Below, one piece after another: positions 35,838-43,371 of a stretch of 51,843 nt of DNA. Position 1 is the stretch's first letter. Each line of letters opens with the position of its first letter. The stretch spans positions 1 to 51,843 of the forward strand of contig JACQJD010000010.1 of the NCBI GenBank assembly GCA_016198185.1, read 5' to 3'. A model generated the notes under the pieces. The model was not told the DNA's origin and made no database searches. It was given only the letters and a program-made list of their open reading frames with translations. The position numbers and the translations under genes are program-made. Source of the stretch: Deltaproteobacteria bacterium. GTDB lineage: Bacteria; Bdellovibrionota; JACOXK01; 2-02-FULL-40-11.

Positions 35838-37034
35838 TCACTCATATCGCAAACCGTCCACCGGGTACAGGTTAGACGCCTTTTTAGCCGGAATAACGGT
35901 CGCACCCAGACACGCCCCGATCACCACCGCTGAAATCACCATGACTTCTTGCCATCGCCAGGCAGCCGGTAAATAGGACAAATAATACACTTCACCGCTC
36001 AGTGGAATTAAATGAAAATAATTTAAGACCATCTGCATCCCAAACGCAATGAATACACCTGCAAAAGTTCCCAAAAGAGCAATATACCCCCCTTGCCATA
36101 AAAAAATCCGCATCACTTGCCTACGTTGCATTCCCATTGCTTTAAAGATGGCGATTTCTTTTGTTTTTCCAATCACAATCATAAATAAGCTGCTCATCAT
36201 ATTAAAGAGTGCCACCATCACCAGCCCAGCCAAAATGACACTCATCACTATTTTTTCAATTTTAATCGCCATAAAAATATTTTGATTCATGTCCATCCAT
36301 GTCCGCACATAAAATGGAAAGGAGAGTTGCTCACGAATCTTATGGGCCATGACCTTGGCTTCCTCGGGATCTCGAATTTTAATTTTAAAAGCCGACACCG
36401 ATTCTTTCATGCCAAGATGGGTTTGTGTTACCAGAAGAGGGGCATACACATAGCGTGAGGCATATTCATAAATCCCTGCTGAAAAGGTTCCGTCCACAAT
36501 CAAAGAAAAAATTTTGGGGGGCTGGTCAGCCCCTGGAAAATGAAGCACCACTTTTAGCAAATCCCCTTTTTTAAGATTGAGTTCTCGCGCCAATTCTTCT
36601 CCGACAATGCACCCTTCCTTGGAAAAATGGTTCCCACGAAGCAAGGTTGCCATACGGTCATCTTGGGTTTCCACCCCTTCTAACACACCTCCACGCGTTC
36701 TCCCATCATGCACAAAGAGAACTTCATGATAGGTCACGGCCAAAACAGCTTGAATAGAAGAATCCACATTCTGAATTTTTTTTTGCCATGATTTCCACTG
36801 GGGAATGCCCCGTTGATACCGATAAAAAATGATGTGAGATTCAGAAAACATCACGTGCCTTTGTAGCTCGCTTTCAAAGCCATTCATAACCGCCATGACG
36901 ATCAGCAAAGAAGCCACCCCCAAGGCCACACCCATCAGGGTCATCCAAATGGTAAAGCGAATAAAAGAAGAAGGATGGTGAATTTGGCGCAGCGCAATTT
37001 TAGCCTCAAGCGATGGTTGCAAAAGGCCCATCAT
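35838..37034 (-). CDS. lipoprotein-releasing ABC transporter permease LolC/LolE family
   Basis: 398 residues with the FtsX/MacB permease layout: one helix near 27-52, a large periplasmic domain (55-265), then three helices (about 268-295, 315-342, 365-390). AMGMQRRQVMRIFLWQGG is the coupling-helix region. Only one permease gene accompanies lolD, so a homodimeric LolF-like transporter or a second copy elsewhere is implied. The start overlaps the lysS stop by one base (TAATG). Confidence 0.92.
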   Translation of the reverse strand: MMGLLQPSLEAKIALRQIHHPSSFIRFTIWMTLMGVALGVASLLIVMAVMNGFESELQRHVMFSESHIIFYRYQRGIPQWKSWQKKIQNVDSSIQAVLAVTYHEVLFVHDGRTRGGVLEGVETQDDRMATLLRGNHFSKEGCIVGEELARELNLKKGDLLKVVLHFPGADQPPKIFSLIVDGTFSAGIYEYASRYVYAPLLVTQTHLGMKESVSAFKIKIRDPEEAKVMAHKIREQLSFPFYVRTWMDMNQNIFMAIKIEKIVMSVILAGLVMVALFNMMSSLFMIVIGKTKEIAIFKAMGMQRRQVMRIFLWQGGYIALLGTFAGVFIAFGMQMVLNYFHLIPLSGEVYYLSYLPAAWRWQEVMVISAVVIGACLGATVIPAKKASNLYPVDGLRYE

Positions 37035-38506
37035 TACGCCTTACGCAGTTGTGGAAACAAAATGACATCTCGAATCGAGGCACTGTCTGTAAACAACATC
37101 ACCAAACGATCAATCCCAATGCCTTCTCCACCGGTCGGTGGCAATCCATACTCCAACGCATGAATATAATCTTCATCCATTTCGTGGGCTTCCTCTCCGC
37201 CTGCTTTTCTATCTTGCCCCTGCTGTAAAAAACGATTTTTTTGATCCACCGGGTCATTGAGCTCTGAAAACCCATTCGCTATTTCTCTACCGTACATATA
37301 GAGTTCAAAACGATCCACCACCCGGGTGTCCACATCACTCTTTCGAGAAAGTGGCGAAACCGATACGGGGTAGTGATAAATAAAAGTGGGTTGCACCAAT
37401 TTCGCTTCGACACACTGTTCAAATAAAGTCGTCTGATAATGTCCCAACTCTCGAACCTTTGGCAACGGGATTTGTTTCTTCTTGAAATAAGCCTCCATCT
37501 GAGAAAGATCTTCTAAATGTTGCACCTTAAAATCACAAAATTTCACAATGGCCTCTTGCAAACTGAGCCGCTGCCAAGGACGCTTTAAAGAAAGAGTTGT
37601 CCCTTGATAGGTTATCATTTCAGAATTTAAAATTTTTTGTGCCAACGCATGAATCAATACCTCTGTAAAATCCATCAGATGCTCATACGTTGCATAGGCT
37701 TGATAGAATTCAAGCATGGTAAACTCAGGATTATGCTGAATGGAAATTCCTTCATTCCTAAAGTTTCGATTGATTTCAAAAACACGCTCAAAGCCACCCA
37801 CCACCAACCGTTTTAAATAAAGTTCAGGCGCAATTCTTAAATACAAATCCATATCTAAGGTATTGTGATGGGTCACAAAGGGTCTGGCCAGAGCCCCTCC
37901 CGCAATCGGCTGCATCATCGGCGTTTCAACCTCTAAAAATTCTTTTTGCGTGAAAAAACTTCGGATCTCTTGAATCATCTGAGAACGTGTTCGAAAGACC
38001 TCGCGTACTGTGGGATTAACAATTAAATCCAAATACCGCTCGCGATAACGGATTTCCACATCCGTAAGACCATGCCACTTCTCAGGCAAAGGGTGCATAC
38101 ATTTGGCCAGCAAGATAAATGTTTTAACCTTCACCGTGAGTTCTTGTGTTTTTGTGCGAAACAAAATCCCTTCCACACCAATGATGTCACCCATATCTAA
38201 ATAATCCTTAAAAAATTGAAACTTTTCTGTCCCAGTGACATCTTGAGCCAAATAGAGCTGAATCTGACGGGTTCTATCTTGAATTTTTAAAAAAGCGGCC
38301 TTTCCAAAACTTCGAATGCTTAAAATACGACCTGCTAATTTAAGGCTCTCAGAACATTTTTCCAACCCATCCGCATCTAAGGAATCATAGGTCGAAATAA
38401 CTTGTTGCGCCGTATGGGTTGGAAAAAATTGGTTGGGGTACGGGTGCACCCCCATGGCCTTTATTTTTTCTAACTTTTGGGCTCTTTCTTTGCTTTGTTC
38501 GTCCAT
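37034..38506 (-). CDS. lysS: lysyl-tRNA synthetase, class II
   Basis: 490 residues from ATG 38506; a TTG just upstream would add one residue. N-terminal OB-fold anticodon-binding domain (about 55-150), then the class II core: motif 1 near RSQMIQEIRSFF, motif 2 FRNEGISIQHNPEFTMLEFY and motif 3 GGEGIGIDRLVMLF. The lysine-specific PIAGGALARPFVTHHN is present. No Shine-Dalgarno: the nearest AAGG is 15 bases away. A promoter lies within the 42-base gap after prfB. Confidence 0.96.
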   Translation of the reverse strand: MDEQSKERAQKLEKIKAMGVHPYPNQFFPTHTAQQVISTYDSLDADGLEKCSESLKLAGRILSIRSFGKAAFLKIQDRTRQIQLYLAQDVTGTEKFQFFKDYLDMGDIIGVEGILFRTKTQELTVKVKTFILLAKCMHPLPEKWHGLTDVEIRYRERYLDLIVNPTVREVFRTRSQMIQEIRSFFTQKEFLEVETPMMQPIAGGALARPFVTHHNTLDMDLYLRIAPELYLKRLVVGGFERVFEINRNFRNEGISIQHNPEFTMLEFYQAYATYEHLMDFTEVLIHALAQKILNSEMITYQGTTLSLKRPWQRLSLQEAIVKFCDFKVQHLEDLSQMEAYFKKKQIPLPKVRELGHYQTTLFEQCVEAKLVQPTFIYHYPVSVSPLSRKSDVDTRVVDRFELYMYGREIANGFSELNDPVDQKNRFLQQGQDRKAGGEEAHEMDEDYIHALEYGLPPTGGEGIGIDRLVMLFTDSASIRDVILFPQLRKA

Positions 38507-38514
38507 CAATGGAA

Positions 38515-38542
38515 AAAATACCTTAATCTAAAAGAAAATCAA
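38515..38542 (-). promoter_or_regulatory. candidate lysS promoter (leaderless arrangement)
   Basis: Minus-strand TTGATT (38542-38537), 16-base spacer, TATTTT (38520-38515), then 8 bases to the lysS ATG, so transcription should begin within about 2 bases of the start codon. Confidence 0.45.
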
Positions 38543-38548
38543 AGCTAT

Positions 38549-39653
38549 TTACTTCTTGGGGCTTGCCAACAGATACGCTTCCATAAAACGGTCCACATTT
38601 CCATCCATCACTTCATCTACATTTGAGGTTTCATATTTGGTACGATGGTCTTTCACCAGTTTATAAGGATGCATCACATAAGAACGAATCTGACTTCCCC
38701 AAGCAATGTCCTTTTTTTCAGCTTCAAAAGACTTACGTTTTTTTTCTTCTTCTTGTTTTTTAAGCTCATACAGCCGGGATCTTAAAATCTTCATCGCTGT
38801 ATCTTTATTGCTGTGCTGCGAACGCTCACTTTGGCATTGCACCACCAGACCCGTGGGCACATGCGTAATTCGAACGGCTGAATCTGTGGTGTTGACCCCT
38901 TGCCCACCAGGCCCAGAAGCACGATAGACATCAATTCTTAAATCGGCGGGATTGATTTCCATTTCAACAGCTTCTTCGATTTGAGGCGTCACATGAACCG
39001 AAGCAAAGGAAGTATGCCGACGTTGATTGGCATCAAATGGAGAAATGCGCACCAATCGATGAACGCCTGCTTCTGATTTTAAATACCCAAACGCATACGC
39101 TCCCCGGATGAACAACGTCACATCTTTAATCCCTGCTCCTTCGCCCACTTGATAATCTAAAACATCCACATGCAATTTACGTCGCTCGGCCCAACGCATG
39201 TACATTCGCCACAACATCAAAGCCCAATCTTGCGATTCCGTTCCCCCGGCCCCTGGCGTAATCGTTACAATCGCATCATTAAAATCTTGCTCCGCACTTA
39301 ACATTTGCTCAAGTTCAACGCGTTTAAACTCTGCCTGAACCTGCTCCAGATCTCTTTCGACTTCAGCATGCGCCTCTTGATTTTTTTCCTCCAGGCTCAA
39401 TTCAAACAGTGTTTCTACATCTGACACCGATTGGTTTAAATTTTCAAAAGTTTCCAGCGCACTTTCGAGCTGTTTTTTTTGTTGAAGATTTTTCTTTGCT
39501 TGATCTGGATTTTGCCACAACGCAGGGTCAGACACAGATTTTTCTAAATTGGCCAGGGCTTCTTTCTTTTGAGGAATGTCAAAGATGCCTCCTGAGCTTT
39601 TCAAGACGCTCTTTCAGATTTCCCAAAATCTGTTTTATTTCAAATGGTTCCAT
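38549..39653 (-). CDS. prfB: peptide chain release factor 2 (programmed +1 frameshift)
   Basis: The first 24 codons run from ATG 39653 to CTT at 39584-39582 and hit an in-frame TGA at 39581-39579. An internal AGGAGG (39593-39588) lies 3 bases before CTT TGA C, the classical RF2 autoregulatory frameshift site. Skipping T39581 continues in frame from 39580 to 38549, giving 367 residues, close to E. coli RF2 (365). The stop-reading tripeptide SPF (RISPFDANQRRHTS) and the GGQ peptide-release loop (SGPGGQGVNTTDSAVR) are present. RF2 scarcity raises frameshifting, so the protein controls its own level. No Shine-Dalgarno before the ATG. Confidence 0.96.
39578..39593 (-). promoter_or_regulatory. programmed frameshift signal of prfB
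   Basis: Minus strand AGG AGG CAT CTT TGA C: an internal Shine-Dalgarno 3 bases upstream of the slippery CTT followed by the UGA codon read by RF2 itself. It matches the E. coli AGG GGG TAT CTT TGA C site closely. Confidence 0.95.
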
Positions 39654-39662
39654 GGCGTTTGG

Positions 39663-39718
39663 TTCTATACTCAGCGACTTAAATAATTGCGCAATTATTT
39701 AAGTCACTGAGTATAGAA
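39663..39718. repeat. 56-bp spacer-free palindrome upstream of prfB
   Basis: Two 28-base arms (39663-39690 and 39691-39718) are exact inverted copies except for one mismatched pair (39676/39705). The centre is TTGCGCAA with no spacer. It fills most of the 73-base gap between ybeY and prfB and its outer end contains TATAGA (39669-39664), a possible -10 box 10 bases from the prfB ATG. There is no T tract, so it is not a plain terminator. Confidence 0.9.
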
Positions 39719-39726
39719 TTGTGCCC

Positions 39727-40158
39727 CTATGAATTCAACAACTTTAAATACGCTCTTTCCACAGCTTGCATCCGCCTGGCCTCTAAGACAGAGCGTTCGT
39801 GATCATAGCCACATAAATGCAAAAAACCATGCACCAATAATTTTTTTAATTTGAGATCGAAGGGCATTCCCTCTTGGGCAGCAGCCGCCATGGCGGTCTC
39901 TACCGAAATAACAATGTCCCCAGGTCCGCTGAAAAAAGCATCCTCATTCTGAAAGCTCAACACATCCGTCGGTTTATCTTTAAAACGAAAGGTTTTGTTT
40001 AAATGGTGGATGGTTCGATCTGTGACCAACACAACCCCCAACTCCCGTGAAGCTTTAGGCCCCCATCTTCTTAAACAAAGCTTCTTCATCCATCTCTGAA
40101 TTTTCTTTTTTGAGATCTTCTTCTTCTTTTGACGATCGAGGATTGTAATTTGCATCAT
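39727..40158 (-). CDS. ybeY: endoribonuclease/rRNA maturation factor YbeY
   Basis: 143 residues from ATG 40158, which has AAAGGGA 8 bases upstream. The zinc-binding signature HGFLHLCGYDHE lies near residue 112 and the central strand motif KPTDVLSF near 61 is the other conserved block. YbeY processes rRNA 3' ends and takes part in ribosome quality control. The first 104 bases overlap the end of the HD-phosphodiesterase gene in another frame, an unusually deep overlap. The pair (7TM-HD then ybeY) is conserved in many bacteria. Confidence 0.94.
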   Translation of the reverse strand: MMQITILDRQKKKKISKKKIQRWMKKLCLRRWGPKASRELGVVLVTDRTIHHLNKTFRFKDKPTDVLSFQNEDAFFSGPGDIVISVETAMAAAAQEGMPFDLKLKKLLVHGFLHLCGYDHERSVLEARRMQAVERAYLKLLNS

Positions 40159-42487
40159 ATGGTATTTCCCTTTGAATGCCGCCGGCCGGGTAGCTAATTC
40201 TTCGATGATAAACCCCAACCAAAACATGATAAAAACGATCCACAATGGTATGTAAATCTTTTAATGTTAAGTCGCTTTCATCCAGCTGGCCATCGATAAA
40301 TAATCGGTTTACAATCTTTTCGCAAACCACTTTTAATCGAGGCAAATGCGTTGTATTCATGGCACGGGTCGCAGCTTCGACGGAGTCTGCTAACATCACA
40401 ATGGCCGCTTCCACCGTTTGCGGCTTAGGACCCTCATAACGAAAATCACTTTCTTCTACCGCTTTTAGCCCCTGAACCCCTTCCGTTTTCTTTTGTTCAA
40501 ATTCTTTTTTAGCCTTCGAATAGAAATACATCATGGCCGTTGTTCCATGATGTTGTTGAATAATTTCTACCACTGGCTTGCCCAGTTTTCGATCCAGGCC
40601 TATTCTAACGCCTTCCTTCACATGCGACATAATCATGGTTTTACTCATGTGCGCAGAATGTCTATCATGAATATTGTATCCCCCAAATTGATTCTCAATG
40701 TAATAATGAGGATTTTTCATCTTTCCAATATCATGATAATAGCCTCCCACGCGCGCAAGCAGTGCATCTGCACCAATGGCTTCGGCCGCTGTTTCTGCCA
40801 GGGTCCCCACCATCATGCTGTGATGATAACTACCCGGAGAGCGAATCATGAGATCTCTTAAAATCGGATGATTTAAGTTTGAAAGCTCGATGAGCTTAAT
40901 ATCCGTTGTATACCCAAACAGAAACTCAACCACGGGAATAAAGGCAAGCACCACAAAGGCCGACAACACCCCTGCTAAAAAGGCAAAGGCAAGGCCACAT
41001 AAAATTTCTAAAACAATGGTCTCATAAGAATGAAGGGTCATGGAAGATAACACAATCACCGAAAGAACCATTGCAATATTGACCAACGACACCTGCAACC
41101 CCGCGCGATACAGGTTGCGATGAGAACGACAGTTAAAAACACCATTGATTCCAACCAGACAACTGGAAAATAAAAAAATCATATAAAACAACGATTTTTC
41201 ATAGAGCAAAGACAAGGCCATGCTGAGGGTGAAAGATAAGAGAATCGCTGACTCAACCCCCATTAAAAGCCTTGCCATCATGGCAACACCCGCCAAAGGA
41301 ACCAAGTAAGCGTAGGTAGAACTGGGCAACCAGCTCACACGCTCGGCCAAGGCCCCACTTAAAAACCAATAAAACCGTCCCACCAGAAGCGTTACCAAAA
41401 TTAAAAACCCAAAAAGTAAAATATCTTTCTCGGAAGGTTTGAATTTGATCCAATGCAATATTGAAAATTGATGAAACACATAGAAGAAAAAAAAGAAAAA
41501 AATCATCATGAAAAAAACATAGAACTCGGGGCGTTGCTCAATGAGCTCCTGACGGATGCCAGAAAGAAGTGCCAAATGCCGTTTTTCGATCGTTTCACCC
41601 TTTCTGAGAATGACATCATTTTTTTTAATTTGAATGATGACAGGCTTGACTTGTGAAACGGCCCTTTCTTTTTGGATGAGGGTTTGCTCCTGATTTAAAG
41701 ACAAATTTGGAAAAATCAAAGAAGCTGCAAATTGTCCTAAAAGGCGTTGACGATGTTTGGAATAACCATACCAGATTCCAGGTTTCCCACTGGCAACCAG
41801 CTGTTTGGCATCGGAACTATCTAAAATACTTCCAAAATCATCAAAAATGAACTCCTTTTTCGCCTTCATATCCCGAATCAGAATGCCGCGATTCAAATCT
41901 GATTCCAAACTGCTTTTTTCTGAAATCACCCATTTTTCTCGAAGTTCTCGAAGCAATCGGCTGACGGTCCAGGATACTTTCCAATTAAATCTTTCCTTGA
42001 TGAAATAGGAAAAAACAGAATCCTCTACGTGGATGCCCCCCAAAGCTTCTTCAAAGATTTTTTTTGCTTTTGTAAAATCTTCATCCGTTCGAATGGATTG
42101 TAAGCCAACGCCACTGTATTCTTTTTTTAAACGTTCAAAGGCTTTAAAAACTTTTTGAATGGCTTGTTCAAATTGGCTGACATCATAATCATACACAGAT
42201 CGAACCGAACTTTGCGCCTCTTCTTTTAGTTTGGCCGTCGCATTTTCATCGAGAATATCGTAACTGCGTTGGGCTTTGAGCGTGATGGGTGATTTTTCAC
42301 CTTCCTGCAAAGATCGATCGGGTAAGGTAAAATTTGGAATCAGCAACACACCCACCAAAACCGAAACCAAGACCCATAGTAAAAAGACCCTCAACGAAAG
42401 CCTTGGATAAACGGATTTCTTCTTTAAATTCAACAACTTATCTATTTCGGCCAAGCCAGAGAGTCCTGGCCCTTTATGTTCTTGCAT
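40055..42487 (-). CDS. 7TM-HD family membrane phosphodiesterase (PgpH type)
   Basis: 810 residues. N-terminal helix (about 34-52), a large extracytoplasmic 7TMR-HDED domain (about 55-330), a block of about seven membrane helices (330-520) and a C-terminal HD domain. HD residues are visible as SYHHSMMVGTLAE, GGYYHDIGKM, HDRHSAHMS and IQQHHG. Relatives hydrolyse cyclic di-AMP. GAGG is 6 bases before the ATG at 42487 (a TTG at 42499 is the only other option). Listeria and Bacillus homologues sit beside phoH and ybeY; phoH is absent here. Confidence 0.92.
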   Translation of the reverse strand: MQEHKGPGLSGLAEIDKLLNLKKKSVYPRLSLRVFLLWVLVSVLVGVLLIPNFTLPDRSLQEGEKSPITLKAQRSYDILDENATAKLKEEAQSSVRSVYDYDVSQFEQAIQKVFKAFERLKKEYSGVGLQSIRTDEDFTKAKKIFEEALGGIHVEDSVFSYFIKERFNWKVSWTVSRLLRELREKWVISEKSSLESDLNRGILIRDMKAKKEFIFDDFGSILDSSDAKQLVASGKPGIWYGYSKHRQRLLGQFAASLIFPNLSLNQEQTLIQKERAVSQVKPVIIQIKKNDVILRKGETIEKRHLALLSGIRQELIEQRPEFYVFFMMIFFFFFFYVFHQFSILHWIKFKPSEKDILLFGFLILVTLLVGRFYWFLSGALAERVSWLPSSTYAYLVPLAGVAMMARLLMGVESAILLSFTLSMALSLLYEKSLFYMIFLFSSCLVGINGVFNCRSHRNLYRAGLQVSLVNIAMVLSVIVLSSMTLHSYETIVLEILCGLAFAFLAGVLSAFVVLAFIPVVEFLFGYTTDIKLIELSNLNHPILRDLMIRSPGSYHHSMMVGTLAETAAEAIGADALLARVGGYYHDIGKMKNPHYYIENQFGGYNIHDRHSAHMSKTMIMSHVKEGVRIGLDRKLGKPVVEIIQQHHGTTAMMYFYSKAKKEFEQKKTEGVQGLKAVEESDFRYEGPKPQTVEAAIVMLADSVEAATRAMNTTHLPRLKVVCEKIVNRLFIDGQLDESDLTLKDLHTIVDRFYHVLVGVYHRRISYPAGGIQREIPYDANYNPRSSKEEEDLKKENSEMDEEALFKKMGA

Positions 42488-42568
42488 CTTGAACCTCAAT
42501 TCTTGAATCTTATCGGCTGGTTAAGCACTTAAAGTTAATAAGGGTGGGTGCGTAAAAAGCTGATTTTA

Positions 42569-42598
42569 TTGCCATTCATCTGAAAGATGCTTTACACT
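42569..42598 (+). promoter_or_regulatory. candidate promoter for the cAMP phosphodiesterase-cyclase pair
   Basis: TTGCCA (42569-42574), 18-base spacer, TACACT (42593-42598), then 9 bases to ATG 42608; no Shine-Dalgarno in between. Confidence 0.45.
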
Positions 42599-42607
42599 CA
42601 AATTATC

Positions 42608-43369
42608 ATGAAAATTAAAATTCTAGGATGTCATGGTGGCAGTCTTCTCAAATTTTCTCCTATTTCACTGCTGATTAACCAAGACATGGTCATTGATGCA
42701 GGATCCTTAACCACGCAACTCAAACTCAAAGAACAGCACCAGTTAAAACACATTTTTTTAACCCATTCCCATATGGACCATATTAAAGACCTCTGTTTTT
42801 TAGCGGACAATCTATTTTTAAGCGGCAGTCATTCTTCGGTAACGATTTATGCAACCGATGCCATTTTAACCGATTTACAAAAAAATATTTTTAACGGCAT
42901 TATTTGGCCGGATGTCACCCAAATTCCTTCTCGTGAAGCCCCCATTTTCAAATTTCGTTCACTCAAAAAACCGCTTTCTCTGGACGCTGTTACGATCCAA
43001 GGGGTTGCGGTCAATCACTCCCATAGTGCGCTGGGCTATATTCTTTCAACTTCAACAGGCTCGGTGGTCATCACAGGCGATACGGGGCCGACGGATGAAC
43101 TTTGGGAAATCACCAATCGTCTTCAAAAATTAAAAGCTATTTTTATCGAGTGCTCGTTTCCTGGAAGTTTATCTGATCTCGCATGGAAATCACGTCACTT
43201 GTCTACCGTAACCTTGTTGCGCGAACTTAAAAAAGTAAAACACCCTCGCACCCCTATTTATGTCTATGCCATGAAACCAGTCTATGTGAAACAGATCACA
43301 TCTGAAATACAAGCACTTCGAGAAAAAGAAATAAAGTTTCTGAAACCAAATATGGTTTTACAATTTTAA
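42608..43369 (+). CDS. class II 3',5'-cyclic-nucleotide phosphodiesterase (metallo-beta-lactamase fold)
   Basis: 253 residues from ATG 42608. The metal-binding motif is HSHMDHIKDL, corresponding to the H-x-H-x-D-H-I pattern of yeast PDE1-like class II phosphodiesterases. Later ligands appear in VNHSHSALGY, ITGDTGPTDELW and FIECSFPG, the last also typical of this class. No signal peptide. The stop is 2 bases before the ATG of an adenylate cyclase, so synthesis and breakdown of cAMP appear to be encoded by one transcript. A generic MBL hydrolase is the fallback name. Confidence 0.82.
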   Translation: MKIKILGCHGGSLLKFSPISLLINQDMVIDAGSLTTQLKLKEQHQLKHIFLTHSHMDHIKDLCFLADNLFLSGSHSSVTIYATDAILTDLQKNIFNGIIWPDVTQIPSREAPIFKFRSLKKPLSLDAVTIQGVAVNHSHSALGYILSTSTGSVVITGDTGPTDELWEITNRLQKLKAIFIECSFPGSLSDLAWKSRHLSTVTLLRELKKVKHPRTPIYVYAMKPVYVKQITSEIQALREKEIKFLKPNMVLQF

Positions 43370-43371
43370 CG

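Noticed and set aside
39579-39581. prfB as a pseudogene broken by an in-frame TGA
   Set aside because: The context AGGAGG-CAT-CTT-TGA-C is the standard RF2 autoregulatory frameshift.
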